Positions 19,507 through 29,600 of a stretch of DNA of 64,000 bases are shown here, piece by piece. Location: NCBI GenBank assembly GCA_026391675.1, contig JAPLDQ010000047.1, positions 1-64,000 of the forward strand. Direction: 5' to 3'. The position numbers were made by a program, and so were the translations under genes. A model generated the notes under the pieces. The model did no database searches and had not been told where the DNA came from. It saw nothing but the letters and a program-made list of their open reading frames with translations. This stretch comes from Bacteroidota bacterium. Lineage in GTDB: Bacteria > Bacteroidota > Bacteroidia > Bacteroidales > JACABE01. Within the stretch, counting starts at the first letter, position 1; each line of letters begins with the position of its first letter.

Positions 19507-21894
19507 TTAATTTTTTATTACAGTGCCCGTTTTATCACAGAACCTTATGTAGTTATTTTTACCATCCGGGTCACCCTTTTCCATGGCTGCTTTAAAATCA
19601 GAACAGGCATCATCTTTTTTGCCTTGTTCCAGTTTGTTTAAGCCTCTTAAATTTAAAAATTGAGCACTAAACTCTCCTCCTATTTTAATGGCTTTTTCGA
19701 TATCGGAGAGGCTTTGGGTATAATTATGCATAGTATAATAACAGACTGCTCTTTGTTGGTATGCTTCAGCAATGTCAGGCTTTTTATTAATAAAATCAGT
19801 AAATAAAGATAATGCTTCTGTATATTTCTGAGTATTTAATGCTGAAATTGCCTGATTATAAAGAGATTCATAAGGTATAAATTTAATAAACCGCTTCATT
19901 TGCTGACGTTGAGCTATAATAGCCGAGTCATCAGGCAGATATTTAACTGCTGAATCAAGTATGCTAACAGCAATTAATTTATCACCGCATTGCCAATGTG
20001 AATTTGAAGCCAATAACCATGCCTGTGATGAGATTTTTATTTGTTTTGCATATTCATCTGTAATTTTCATGGCTTCATCTTTCAAACCTGCATTTATCGC
20101 CATTATACTTAGGTTCCTGTTTATATTATATTCCATAGGTTTCAGTAAACGGGCCTTTCGTCCCCAGACAATAGCACTGTCCTGTTTGCCCATCTGAGAA
20201 TAAGCTACCGATATATAGAATTCCTTACGTCCATCAAAAGGACTGGAATTGTCTTTCATCAGTAAATCTATTGCTTCCTGATTCTTGCCTTCATGAACAA
20301 GATAATAGGCAATATTGGAAACTATGGGTTCATTTAAACAACTTATATTTGGGATGGACGGAAATCCGGCTATCATTAAGGATGATGATTTTGTATATAA
20401 ATCATTTGTTTTATCTTCAAGATAATATCGTTGATACCTGGACGATTTAACATTCAGTATAAGTAAGTAAGTTGTAATGCAAAGTATTATGATAAAAAAG
20501 TAAGCAAACCATCTGGGTTTAAAATATTTATTTAGATTTTTCAGAACTGAAATATTAAATTCCTGCTTTGGATTAATACTTACTGCTATTGCCAGATAAA
20601 AAGCAAACAACATTTGTATTTCAGGCCTATCAGCCGGAAAATTAAAAAAGGCATCTATACTATAAGCTATAATACCCAAAACAGATAAAAATAAAAATTG
20701 TATTTTATTCTCATCCGTTGAAGTTTTTCTCATTGATTTTGCAAATCCATAAATTATGAAAAAGAAAATGGAAAGATATGATAATCCTCCTATAATACCC
20801 GTTTCAGCTGTGATCTCTATAAAATCATTATGATTTTTATAACTTGATATATAATTTTGTGAAGTTTTGTTTTCATATTTCAATATATTAATCTTCCAGT
20901 TTCCGGTTCCAACGCCTATAACTGGATGTTCTTTAATAAGTTGTAATGATTGTTGCCAGGAAATGAATCTTAAATTTCCTGAACTTACATCAGTACTTAT
21001 TGTTGATAATCTTGAAACCAGGTCTTTATTATAAATATTACTATTTGACGGGTAAAGGTAATGTTGCGTAATATTGAAAATCAAAACAGCTCCCAATAAC
21101 AATCCTGAAAAAAAGATAATTGATGAAAAAGTTTTCTTTTCTTTTATCTTAATACCCCTAAGAATTGCAAAAATAAGTAAGGTAATCAAAACTATAAACA
21201 GACCCAGATAAAATGCTCTGGTACTCATAAATAAAATCGAAAGCAGGGCGAAAAAAACAGCCAGATATGCCAGCTTTTTTCTCCATCCATTGCTATAATA
21301 AAGCAAAAATACTGCAATGGGAAGCTTTACAAATAATGCAGATGCTAATATATTCTTATTAGAATAAATCGATTTAATTTCATAAATCGAAGGGATTTTC
21401 CCTGCAATATATTTACTTATACCATAGAAAACAGTAATACTGTCAATGAGTAATAAAATAGTAAATGCTATAATTATATAATGCAGATATCCACGATTAT
21501 TTTCAATAATTACATAAAAAACGTAAGCGGAAGTAAATACTGTAAGGATTTTAACAATATTCATTATGGATTCCGAAAGATTAATGGCATTAGAAAATGA
21601 AAGGAGTGAAATTAATATAAAAATTGAATATGCTATTCCAATTTGACCCTTGAAAAAGCCCCATTGTAATTCGGGACGTTTTTTATATTCAGCATCTGAA
21701 AAGAATATTAACAATGAAATTAAATTTAAAATAGCTACAGCCAGAAACTTTGGTGCATTTGAATCGAGTGTATAAAAGTTAGGAGTAAATACGCTTACAA
21801 ATATATAAGCCATTAATAAAAAAATATACTGTGGTTTTAAACTAACTTTTTGCTGTTTAACAGGAGGAATTACTTTTGTTTGTTGTTTTTTCAT
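19507..21894 (-). CDS. O-antigen ligase-like membrane protein with TPR domain (paralog 2)
   Basis: A 795-residue protein with the same architecture as its neighbour: 10-12 TM segments, the loop motif GVGTGNWKINILKYEN and KNHNDFIEITAETGIIGG, then C-terminal TPRs (AEAYQQRAVCYYTMHNYTQS). Both proteins share the N-terminal pattern YIFVSVFTPN and the C-terminal KDxxCSDFKAAMEKGD. The copies have diverged in the TPR part, which suggests different partners or substrates. It is the first gene of the pair, followed after 61 bp by paralog 1. Function: glycan ligase or polymerase, inferred from family. Confidence 0.8.
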   Translation of the reverse strand: MKKQQTKVIPPVKQQKVSLKPQYIFLLMAYIFVSVFTPNFYTLDSNAPKFLAVAILNLISLLIFFSDAEYKKRPELQWGFFKGQIGIAYSIFILISLLSFSNAINLSESIMNIVKILTVFTSAYVFYVIIENNRGYLHYIIIAFTILLLIDSITVFYGISKYIAGKIPSIYEIKSIYSNKNILASALFVKLPIAVFLLYYSNGWRKKLAYLAVFFALLSILFMSTRAFYLGLFIVLITLLIFAILRGIKIKEKKTFSSIIFFSGLLLGAVLIFNITQHYLYPSNSNIYNKDLVSRLSTISTDVSSGNLRFISWQQSLQLIKEHPVIGVGTGNWKINILKYENKTSQNYISSYKNHNDFIEITAETGIIGGLSYLSIFFFIIYGFAKSMRKTSTDENKIQFLFLSVLGIIAYSIDAFFNFPADRPEIQMLFAFYLAIAVSINPKQEFNISVLKNLNKYFKPRWFAYFFIIILCITTYLLILNVKSSRYQRYYLEDKTNDLYTKSSSLMIAGFPSIPNISCLNEPIVSNIAYYLVHEGKNQEAIDLLMKDNSSPFDGRKEFYISVAYSQMGKQDSAIVWGRKARLLKPMEYNINRNLSIMAINAGLKDEAMKITDEYAKQIKISSQAWLLASNSHWQCGDKLIAVSILDSAVKYLPDDSAIIAQRQQMKRFIKFIPYESLYNQAISALNTQKYTEALSLFTDFINKKPDIAEAYQQRAVCYYTMHNYTQSLSDIEKAIKIGGEFSAQFLNLRGLNKLEQGKKDDACSDFKAAMEKGDPDGKNNYIRFCDKTGTVIKN

Positions 21895-21962
21895 TTAATC
21901 TAGTTTTTATATGCTCCTATCCGCAAGTAAAATTTTATATATAAAAATCAAATTTAGTAAAT

Positions 21963-22409
21963 TCAAATCAATGCAACTATCTTTTCCAGCCAAAAAGCAT
22001 CAACCTCATTAAAAGCAGCCAGATCTTTACTATCGATATCAAGTACTCCGTAAACATTGCCATTTTCATCATGTAAAGGAAGAACAATTTCTGATTTTGA
22101 ACGAGAATCGCAGGCAATATGCCCAGGAAATTGCTCAACATCATCCACAACTATCGTCTTGTTGGTATTAATTCCAGCCCAGCAAACACCCATGTTTTTT
22201 TTTAGTTCCATGCAAGCTACCGGTCCCTGATAAGTTCTGACAATTAGTTTTTCGTTTCTCAGACAGTAAAAGCCGGTCCAGAAGAATTTTTCCATTTTAT
22301 GATGTAAAACGGCAACTATGCTGCACATTCTTGCTTCCTTATCTTCACACTTAAGTAATAGTTCCTGCAATTGCTTATAAATATGCTCGTATCTCTTTGA
22401 TTTCTCCAT
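21963..22409 (-). CDS. GAF-domain free methionine-R-sulfoxide reductase
   Basis: A 148-residue single GAF domain of the fRMsr family, which reduces free methionine-(R)-sulfoxide. The diagnostic cysteines are present: Cys in GPVACMELKKNMGVCWAG (two) and in FPGHIACDSRSKSEIVLPL. The C-terminal NGNVYGVLDIDS strand is conserved. The gene ends with TGA (21963-21965). It is downstream of tnaA on the same strand but separated by a terminator. Older annotations call such proteins GAF domain proteins; the cysteine pattern supports the reductase. Confidence 0.86.
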   Translation of the reverse strand: MEKSKRYEHIYKQLQELLLKCEDKEARMCSIVAVLHHKMEKFFWTGFYCLRNEKLIVRTYQGPVACMELKKNMGVCWAGINTNKTIVVDDVEQFPGHIACDSRSKSEIVLPLHDENGNVYGVLDIDSKDLAAFNEVDAFWLEKIVALI

Positions 22410-22420
22410 ACTTTAATAAA

Positions 22421-22452
22421 AAGACGATGCTGAATAGTCTCAACATCGTCTT
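22421..22452 (-). terminator. Rho-independent terminator after tnaA
   Basis: AAGACGATG (22421-22429) pairs with CATCGTCTT (22444-22452), followed on the minus strand by a T-rich run. It lies between the tnaA stop and the GAF gene start. Confidence 0.8.
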
Positions 22453-22473
22453 CAAAATTAGTTTTATTTTTGG

Positions 22474-23850
22474 TTATAGTTTTTTTAATTCAACTGTAAA
22501 ATGACGCATAATAGGCGCTTCATAAATAATTTCAAAACCTTTTGTTATTTCATTCCGACGATCAAATACATTTTTTAATGCTACGGCAATTACATCCATG
22601 TGATTATTGGTGTAAACGCGGCGTGGAATAGCCAAACGCAAGAATTCCAATGCAGGGTAGCGGTTTTCGCGGGTAACAGGGTCTCTATCTGCTAATAAAG
22701 TTCCAATTTCAACACCACGGATACCTGCTTCAAGATATAATTCAACACCTAATGTTTGTGCAACATATTGTTCCTCAGGTAAATTAGGTAATATTTTTTT
22801 TGCATCCACAAATATGGCATGACCTCCAACAGGTTTTTGAAATGGAATTCCGAATTCTTCCAAACGTGCTCCTAAATATTCAATTTGTTTAATTCGTGTT
22901 TCCAGATAATCGAATTCAGTGGCTTCGTCCAGTCCTTGTGCCAATGCGTTCATATCACGACCTGACATACCACCATAAGTAATATATCCTTCGAACATAA
23001 TATTGAAAACACTTGCCTGACGATGCAATTCAATATCACGCATAGCAATAAATCCACCCATATTTACAATAGCATCTTTTTTACTGCTCATGGTCATGAT
23101 ATCAGCATAGGAAAACATTTCTTTTACAATTTCTTTAATCGTTTTGTTTTCATATCCTTTTTCGCGTAATTTAATAAAATAGGCATTCTCAGCAAAACGT
23201 GCTGCATCAAACACTATTTTTTTTCCGTATTTATCAGCAAGTTTTCTTATAGCTTTCAGATTTTCAATTGAAACAGGTTGTCCTCCTGATGAATTACAGG
23301 TAACTGTAACAATGATAAAAGGTATTTTTTCTGAAGGTGTTGATTTTAAAACACTTTCTAATTTTTCAACATCAATATTTCCTTTAAACGGATGAAGTAT
23401 TTCTGTATGAAAAGCTTCGTCAATAGTGCAATCAACTGCTTTTGCCTTACGATATTCAATATGTCCCTTGGTGGTATCAAAATGCGAATTACCGGGAACA
23501 ACATTACCTTCTTTAATTAATACTGAAAATAAAACATTTTCAGCTGCCCTGCCCTGATGTGTTGGTAAAAAATAATCATAACCGAGTATTTTTTGTATAG
23601 CTTCCTTCATTTTATAATAAGAAGAAGCTCCAGCATAACTTTCATCGCCTAACATTAGCTCGCTCCATTGTTTGTCACTCATAGCTCCTGTCCCGGAATC
23701 AGTAAGTAAATCAATGTAAACCTGTTCGCTTCTAAGGCCAAATAAATTATATTTTGCTTCTTTTATCCAGCGTTCTCTTTCTTCTCTTGTGCTTCTTTTA
23801 ATGGTTTCAACCATTTTTATTTTGTATGATTCTGCAAAAGGTAAATTCAT
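22474..23850 (-). CDS. tnaA: Tryptophanase (PLP-dependent beta-eliminating lyase)
   Basis: The frame is open for 474 residues, but the start is most likely the internal ATG at 23850 (MNLPFAESYKIKMVE), giving 458 residues, which matches the family. PLP is bound by a Lys in MSSKKDAIVNMGG (about residue 258). Tryptophanase and tyrosine phenol-lyase are close relatives. Here NSHFDTTKGH has Asp at the position where the phenol-lyase has Thr, and AGIRGVEIGTLL has Ile where the phenol-lyase has its substrate-binding Arg. Both features favour tryptophanase: tryptophan to indole, pyruvate and ammonia. No tnaB permease is adjacent. It is preceded by a long leader (see uORF). Confidence 0.88.
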   Translation of the reverse strand: MNLPFAESYKIKMVETIKRSTREERERWIKEAKYNLFGLRSEQVYIDLLTDSGTGAMSDKQWSELMLGDESYAGASSYYKMKEAIQKILGYDYFLPTHQGRAAENVLFSVLIKEGNVVPGNSHFDTTKGHIEYRKAKAVDCTIDEAFHTEILHPFKGNIDVEKLESVLKSTPSEKIPFIIVTVTCNSSGGQPVSIENLKAIRKLADKYGKKIVFDAARFAENAYFIKLREKGYENKTIKEIVKEMFSYADIMTMSSKKDAIVNMGGFIAMRDIELHRQASVFNIMFEGYITYGGMSGRDMNALAQGLDEATEFDYLETRIKQIEYLGARLEEFGIPFQKPVGGHAIFVDAKKILPNLPEEQYVAQTLGVELYLEAGIRGVEIGTLLADRDPVTRENRYPALEFLRLAIPRRVYTNNHMDVIAVALKNVFDRRNEITKGFEIIYEAPIMRHFTVELKKL

Positions 23851-23913
23851 ATTTTTATTTTTTATTTGGAAATTAAGGAATAATAATTTGATTAACAATA
23901 ATTTTTGAGAAAA

Positions 23914-23994
23914 TCACTGTTTAAAACTATCCCTGTCTTTTACATTTAAAAGAAGTTGTTTTTGAGGTTGTCCAATTAAATAAAGGCGATACAT
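23914..23994 (-). CDS. Possible 26-codon leader ORF upstream of tnaA
   Basis: Between a -7-like box on the minus strand (TATTTTTG, 24016-24023) and the tnaA start there is a short ORF, MYRLYLIGQPQKQLLLNVKD and six more residues, ending in TGA. E. coli tnaA is controlled by the TnaC leader peptide. This ORF has no tryptophan and no TnaC-like motif, so similarity of mechanism is doubtful. It may be chance. Confidence 0.2.
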   Translation of the reverse strand: MYRLYLIGQPQKQLLLNVKDRDSFKQ

Positions 23995-24015
23995 TTTCTA
24001 AGTAGATTATATTGA

Positions 24016-24023
24016 CAAAAATA
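24016..24023 (-). promoter_or_regulatory. -7 box for tnaA
   Basis: The minus-strand sequence TATTTTTG fits TAnnTTTG and lies about 166 bases upstream of the preferred tnaA start, implying a long 5' leader. Confidence 0.4.
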
Positions 24024-24106
24024 AATAAAAAATAAATACAAAATACGAGTTTTGAAAAAAAACCGTTACTTTAGCAATAAATATTGAAGAAAAAAACGCA
24101 ATAAAT

Positions 24107-25375
24107 ATGAAAAAGATAATTTTTATATTGCTGTTTATCAGCTATCTAAATGGATTTAGTCAATATAACAGGTATTTTGAGGATCGCTGTTTAAGAATTG
24201 ATTACTTTCATTCAGGAAATATCGAACATGAGTATTTTCGTCCGGATGAGTTAATTGAAAAAACAATTTGGGCAGGCTCAAAAATTAACTTAATCGATAC
24301 TTTTAATTACGGTAAAATCAGGGTGATGGTATATGAAAAACTTACTTCAAAACTGATATATTCAAGAACTTATTCCAGCCTTTTTGAAGAATGGCGTACA
24401 ACTACTGAGGGCAAAGGCAGTTGTGGCAATTTTTCTGAAACTGTACTTATTCCTTTTCCTAAAGTAGTTGTTAATGTTGTTTTTCAAAGTCGTGACTCGT
24501 TGAATAAATGGCATGATATTGCATCACAAATCATTAATACCAAAAAAGACTTTATTTTAAAGCCAAAAACAAGTCCAAGTGAAATCAATGAACTTCATCA
24601 TGGAGGAAATGTAAACGAAAAACTTGATATTGCCATTATTGCTGACGGATATACCATGGCTGATTTAGAAAAAATGAAAACAGATTTCCAAACCTTAAAA
24701 AATGCAATATTAAAATCCAAGCCTTATGAAAAAAATGCTGATAAAATAAATATTTGGGGAGTTATGGCAATTTCAAAACAATCAGGAGTTACAAATCCTT
24801 CGGATTCTTTTTATGTAAAATCGGCTGTAGGATGTAGTTTTAATACCATAAATTCTGACCGTTATTTAATGACAATGGAAAATAAATTACTGCACGATCA
24901 ATTGGCTAATGCTGCATACGACCAAATTATTATTATGTGTAATACCAATAAATATGGTGGTGGCGGTATTTATAATTTTTACAGCACAGTTGCAGCAGGT
25001 AATCCTCAGGTTAATTATTTGATTGAACATGAATTCGGACATGCTTTTGCCGGTTTAGCTGATGAATATTATACATCTTCCGTAACAGTAGAAAATTTTT
25101 ATCCTTTAAATATTGAACCCTGGGAACCTAATATTACCACCTTAATTGGATTTGATAAAAAATGGAAAAATATGCTGGACTCAACCACGGTTGTACCCAC
25201 TCCTGACAGTAAAGAAAACAATAATGTTATTGGAGTTTATGAAGGTGGTGGTTATATGAAGAAAGGTGTTTACAGACCTTATATCGATTGTACCATGAAA
25301 TCTATCCATTACGATGCGCTTTGTCCTGTTTGTTTACGGGCAACACAATGGATGATTGATTTCTATGCAAGATAA
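24107..25375 (+). CDS. Secreted M64-family (IgA peptidase-like) zinc metallopeptidase
   Basis: A 422-residue protein with a signal peptide (MKKIIFILLFISYLNGFSQ). The N-terminal domain (residues about 20-160) resembles the M64 N-terminal beta domain. The catalytic domain contains DIAIIADGYT and the zinc site IEHEFGHAFAGLADEYY (His308, Glu309, His312, Asp319). A C-terminal CTMKSIHYDALCPVCLRA motif follows, with three cysteines typical of the family. It probably degrades proteins outside the cell or in the periplasm. Cleavage of IgA is known only for one founding member and should not be assumed. No T9SS sorting domain is present. Confidence 0.88.
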   Translation: MKKIIFILLFISYLNGFSQYNRYFEDRCLRIDYFHSGNIEHEYFRPDELIEKTIWAGSKINLIDTFNYGKIRVMVYEKLTSKLIYSRTYSSLFEEWRTTTEGKGSCGNFSETVLIPFPKVVVNVVFQSRDSLNKWHDIASQIINTKKDFILKPKTSPSEINELHHGGNVNEKLDIAIIADGYTMADLEKMKTDFQTLKNAILKSKPYEKNADKINIWGVMAISKQSGVTNPSDSFYVKSAVGCSFNTINSDRYLMTMENKLLHDQLANAAYDQIIIMCNTNKYGGGGIYNFYSTVAAGNPQVNYLIEHEFGHAFAGLADEYYTSSVTVENFYPLNIEPWEPNITTLIGFDKKWKNMLDSTTVVPTPDSKENNNVIGVYEGGGYMKKGVYRPYIDCTMKSIHYDALCPVCLRATQWMIDFYAR

Positions 25376-25414
25376 AAAAATGAAAAAAAATACTCCTATC
25401 AAATAAAGTTTTCA

Positions 25415-25422
25415 TATTTTTG
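25415..25422 (+). promoter_or_regulatory. -7 box for the tRNA cluster
   Basis: TATTTTTG matches TAnnTTTG and lies 23 bp upstream of the first tRNA, as expected for a tRNA promoter. Confidence 0.55.
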
Positions 25423-25445
25423 CAATCCTTTTTCAGTAAGGGAAA

Positions 25446-25518
25446 CTCTCCGTAGCTCAGCTGGTAGAGCAATTGACTCTTAATCAATGGGTCGTGGGTT
25501 CGATTCCCGCCGGGGAGA
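25446..25518 (+). tRNA. tRNA-Lys (anticodon CTT)
   Basis: A 73-nt cloverleaf. The acceptor stem CTCTCCG pairs with CGGGGAG; the D arm is GCTC/GAGC; the anticodon arm is ATTGA-CTCTTAA-TCAAT with CTT at 34-36; the T arm contains TTCGATT. The 3' CCA is not encoded. It reads AAG. Confidence 0.95.
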
Positions 25519-25526
25519 CAAAATAG

Positions 25527-25568
25527 TTATAAGCTGTTGGCTTTTAGAAAAAAGCCAACAGCTTATAA
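25527..25568 (+). terminator. Perfect 19-bp hairpin after tRNA-Lys
   Basis: TTATAAGCTGTTGGCTTTT (25527-25545) and its exact complement (25550-25568) are separated by four bases. A third partial copy of the arm (aaaagccaacaac) follows. It could end the tRNA-Lys transcript, or it could be a small inverted-repeat element; the T run is weak. Confidence 0.55.
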
Positions 25569-25656
25569 TCAAAAGCCAACAACCATTAAACTGTAGTACT
25601 TAAAGCAAGCATTGTTTGATATAATAACTTATAATTCTTAATTTTAAATTGATTTT

Positions 25657-25729
25657 CGGGATGTAGCGCAGTTGGTAGCGTACCACGTTCGGGACGTGGG
25701 GGTCGGAAGTTCGAGTCTTCTCATCCCGA
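25657..25729 (+). tRNA. tRNA-Pro (anticodon CGG)
   Basis: The acceptor stem CGGGATG pairs with CATCCCG. The anticodon arm CCACG-TTCGGGA-CGTGG places CGG at 34-36. The discriminator A is followed by CCA (25730-25732), so this is the only tRNA of the three with an encoded CCA end. It reads CCG. Confidence 0.95.
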
Positions 25730-25749
25730 CCAATAATTAAGCAATTTTA

Positions 25750-25822
<73 letters not shown>

Positions 25823-25939
25823 CAACTTTTTACAATTTTAACACTAAAATATAAATAATCGTAATTATTTAAATTTAGAATTATCTCCTTCTTTCCATCA
25901 GATTTTCAAAAAGCTATAGTAATTTTAAATCAAAATTTG

Positions 25940-25947
25940 TATTTTTG
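25940..25947 (+). promoter_or_regulatory. -7 box for ruvA
   Basis: TATTTTTG lies 48 bp upstream of the ruvA start and fits TAnnTTTG; no -33 element is clear. Confidence 0.5.
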
Positions 25948-25995
25948 CATGCTTCTATGTAATAGAAAATCATATTTTTCAACTAAAACCCTTTT

Positions 25996-26580
25996 ATGTA
26001 CTCCTATTTCGAAGGAAAATTGCAGGAAAAAACGCCAACTTATGCTATTATTGAATGTAATGGCGTTGGTTATATGATAAATATTTCTCTTCATACTTTT
26101 ACTAAAATAAAAGATGAAGAACGCTGTAAATTATATACCCATTTGGCTGTAAAAGAAGATGCTCATACCTTATATGGCTTTGCTGACAAGGAAGAAAGAA
26201 CGTTATTCCGTCATTTAATCAGTGTATCAGGAGTTGGAGCAAATACAGCCCGTATGATGCTTTCCTCACTTAATCCTGAAGAGATTTTTCAAGCAATAGT
26301 TACAAGTAATGTTTCTATATTGCAATCCATCAAAGGAATTGGGACTAAAACAGCCCAACGCATTATACTCGATTTAAAAGATAAATTAGGAAAATTAGGC
26401 GGAGATAAAGAAATTTTGTTTGTAGAACACAATACAAAACGAGAAGAAGCGTTATCTGCTTTAATTTTACTTGGCTTTAATAAAAGTTCAGTTGAAAAAA
26501 TATTGGATAAAATTTTACGCGCTGAATCACCCGCTATTACTGTGGAACATTTGATTAAAAGCGCTTTAAAAAGTTTATAA
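25996..26580 (+). CDS. ruvA: Holliday junction DNA helicase subunit RuvA
   Basis: A 194-residue RuvA: N-terminal OB domain (MYSYFEGKLQEKTPTYAIIE), two helix-hairpin-helix motifs (ISVSGVGANTARMMLSSL and IKGIGTKTAQRIILDLKDKL) and the C-terminal domain III (REEALSALILLGFNKSSVEK) that contacts RuvB. It binds four-way junctions as a tetramer. Normal length. It is 57 bp upstream of sprA on the same strand, a neighbourhood often seen in Bacteroidota. Confidence 0.96.
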   Translation: MYSYFEGKLQEKTPTYAIIECNGVGYMINISLHTFTKIKDEERCKLYTHLAVKEDAHTLYGFADKEERTLFRHLISVSGVGANTARMMLSSLNPEEIFQAIVTSNVSILQSIKGIGTKTAQRIILDLKDKLGKLGGDKEILFVEHNTKREEALSALILLGFNKSSVEKILDKILRAESPAITVEHLIKSALKSL

Positions 26581-26637
26581 TTTGCTTATGCAAAACAACT
26601 TTTACAATTTTTAAAGTATAAAAAGAAGATATTTTAG

Positions 26638-29600
26638 GTGCGGATTATTAGATATATTATTAGTTTACTGTTTATTACTACTTTTGCAGCTTTCATCTTT
26701 CAGGTGCCTATGCTTAATGGTAAGCCTGTGGATGCAAGTTCATACAGGTATTCTCCTGATAACATTGCAATCCAACCTCCTGACAGCAGTTTAAAATACC
26801 CCTTTCCTAAAAAAACACAACCTTTCAACGGAGATAATCCTAATCATCCCATGTATCTAAGAGAGCCTTCCAATGTGAAAGACTCAATTGTATATGACCC
26901 GGTTAATAATGAATATATCTTCAACAGTAAAATTGGCGATCTGGATTATAATACGCCAAATACCATGAGTTTTGATGAATATCAAACCTATGACATTGAT
27001 AAATCCCTGCAAAATTACTGGCGCGAACGTTCAAAAGCTGCCAATGCAGGAAATCGCGGAGGATTAATTCCTCAGTTTAAAGTTGGAAGTGAAGTTTTTG
27101 AAAAGATATTTGGTAGCAATACAATAGATATTCGCCCTCAGGGATCAGCAGAACTTATATTTGCAATTATCGGGAATAAAAGAGATGACCCGTCAATAGA
27201 TACCCGTAACAGAACTACAACAAATTTTGATTTTCAGGAGAAAATTCAAATGAGTGTACTTGCCAAAATCGGCGATAAGATTGAATTTAAAATGAATTAT
27301 AATACCGAATCGATGTTTGCATTTGAAAACAAACTAAAATTACGGTATGAGGGTAAAGAAGATGAAATTTTACAATTGCTGGAAGCCGGTGATATCAACT
27401 TTCCTTTAAATACCACGCTTATTCAGGGTAGTCAGAGTTTATTCGGGATTAAAACAAAACTCAAATTCGGAAGAACAACCATTACAAGTGTTTTTTCGGA
27501 ACAGAAAGCAGAATCTAAAAACATTACTGTTCAGGGTGGTGCTGAGACCAACAAATTTAAAATCAAAGCTGATCAGTATGAAGAAAACAAGCATTTCTTT
27601 TTAGCCCAGTATTTTAGAGATAATTATAATAAAGCGATGTCTTCAATACCAATTATTGGTTCAAATATTAATATTACAAAAATTGAGGTTTGGCGAACCA
27701 ATATTGGTGCTCCTACAACCAATAACCGTAATATAGTAGCATTTACTGATCTGGGAGAAAATAATCCTTCAAATTCAAGTGTTTTGATTGGTGGTGGAAG
27801 TCCAAAACCTGCCAATAAATCAAATAATCTGTACAATAAGTTAACTTCAATTCCTGCTGATGAGTCACAAGTCAGAAATATTAATACTGTCAGTAATTTT
27901 TTAAGTGGAGCCACCTATGGTTATGTATCAGGACAGGATTTTGAAAAAGTGGAAAGTGCAAAAAAATTAGCACCAAATGAATATTATTTTAATAGTAAAT
28001 TAGGTTTTATCTCCCTTAACTCAACGCTGAATTCTGACCAGGTGCTGGCTGTTGCTTTTCAATATACAATTGCCGGCGACACTACAATCTATCAGGTTGG
28101 TGAGTTTTCTGACCAAGGTATAAGCGACCCGAAAGCACTTATTGTTAAATTGATAAAAAGCACAACCCTCAATACCCATGGAGTTTTGTGGAAATTAATG
28201 ATGAAAAATGTTTATTCATTGGGTGCCTATCAGGTAAATAGGCAGGATTTCAGATTAAATATACTTTATACTGGTGAAAAAGGCGGCGTTGCAACAGGGT
28301 TTTTTAATGAAGGACCTAAAAAAGGGATAGCTTTAATACGTCTATTACATTTAGATACATTAGATGCACAATTAAATCCGACACCTGATGGTGTTTTTGA
28401 TTTTATCGACAATGCTGCAACCTTAGGCGGCACTATGCAATCAAATAATGGTAGAGTCTACTTTCCTTTAATTGAACCTTTTGGTAGAGACTTAAGAAAT
28501 ATTTTAGGTGATCAATCTTATGCTGATAAATTTTGTTATGATTCATTATACTCATTAACCAAAACCGAAGCCCAGCAATTCCCTGATAAAAACAAATACA
28601 TACTCGAAGGAATCTACAAATCAGCCAGTGGTTCTGAAATTTCATTAGGTGGATTTAATATTCCTCAGGGATCGGTTAAAGTAACGTCAGGGGGCATGCC
28701 ACTTACTGAAAATGTTGACTATACAGTTGATTATACATTAGGCAGGGTAAGAATCATTAATGAAGGTATATTAAACTCCGGTGCTCCTATCAATATTTCA
28801 CTTGAAAGTAACTCGATGTTTAACATCATGACCAAACGTATGATGGGCACACATGTGGATTATGAAGTAAATAAAGACTTTACCATTGGGGCAACCATTA
28901 TGAACCTGCATCAGAGTCCGTTAACACAAAAAGTGAATTATGGTGATGAGCCCATAAGTAATACTATCTGGGGTTTTGATATAAATTATCAGACAGAATC
29001 AAGATTGTTGACTAAAATGGTTGATGCCTTGCCATTTATTCAAACCAAGGCACCTTCCAAGATAACCTTTTATGGTGAATTTGCACAATTTATACCGGGC
29101 CACTCAAGCGCTATTGGTTCAACCGGAACTTCATATATCGATGATTTCGAAGGAAGTAAATCATCCATCGACATGAAGAATATGGGAACTTGGTTCATGG
29201 CTAGCACACCTCAGGGCCAGACACAATCAGGAATGTTTCCTGAATGTTCACTAGGTTTTATTGATAGTCTTGCTTATGGATTTAACAGGGCTAAACTGGC
29301 GTGGTATGTTATAGACCCAATGTTTTACCGTTCTGATACAAGACCTGCAAATATCAGCAAAAGTGAAATTTCCCAGCCCTATGAAAGAGAAGTATTAGAA
29401 AGAGAAGTATTCCCGAATAAAGAATTACCCAATGGACAGGCACCCAATATTTCAGTTTTAAACTTAGCTTATTATCCTGATGAACGTGGTCCTTACAATT
29501 ATGATGTAGCCGGTATAGCAGGCATTTCATCGGGAATAAATCCTAACGGAACACTTAAAAATCCAAATGAAAGATGGGGTGGTATCATGCGTAAGATTGA

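Noticed and set aside
23851-23898. Extended N-terminus of tryptophanase (MLIKLLFLNFQ...)
   Set aside because: The family starts at MNLPFAE; the extra 16 residues are AT-rich leader sequence.
24107-25375. Calling the M64 peptidase an IgA protease
   Set aside because: Only the fold and zinc site can be seen; IgA cleavage has been shown for few members of the family.
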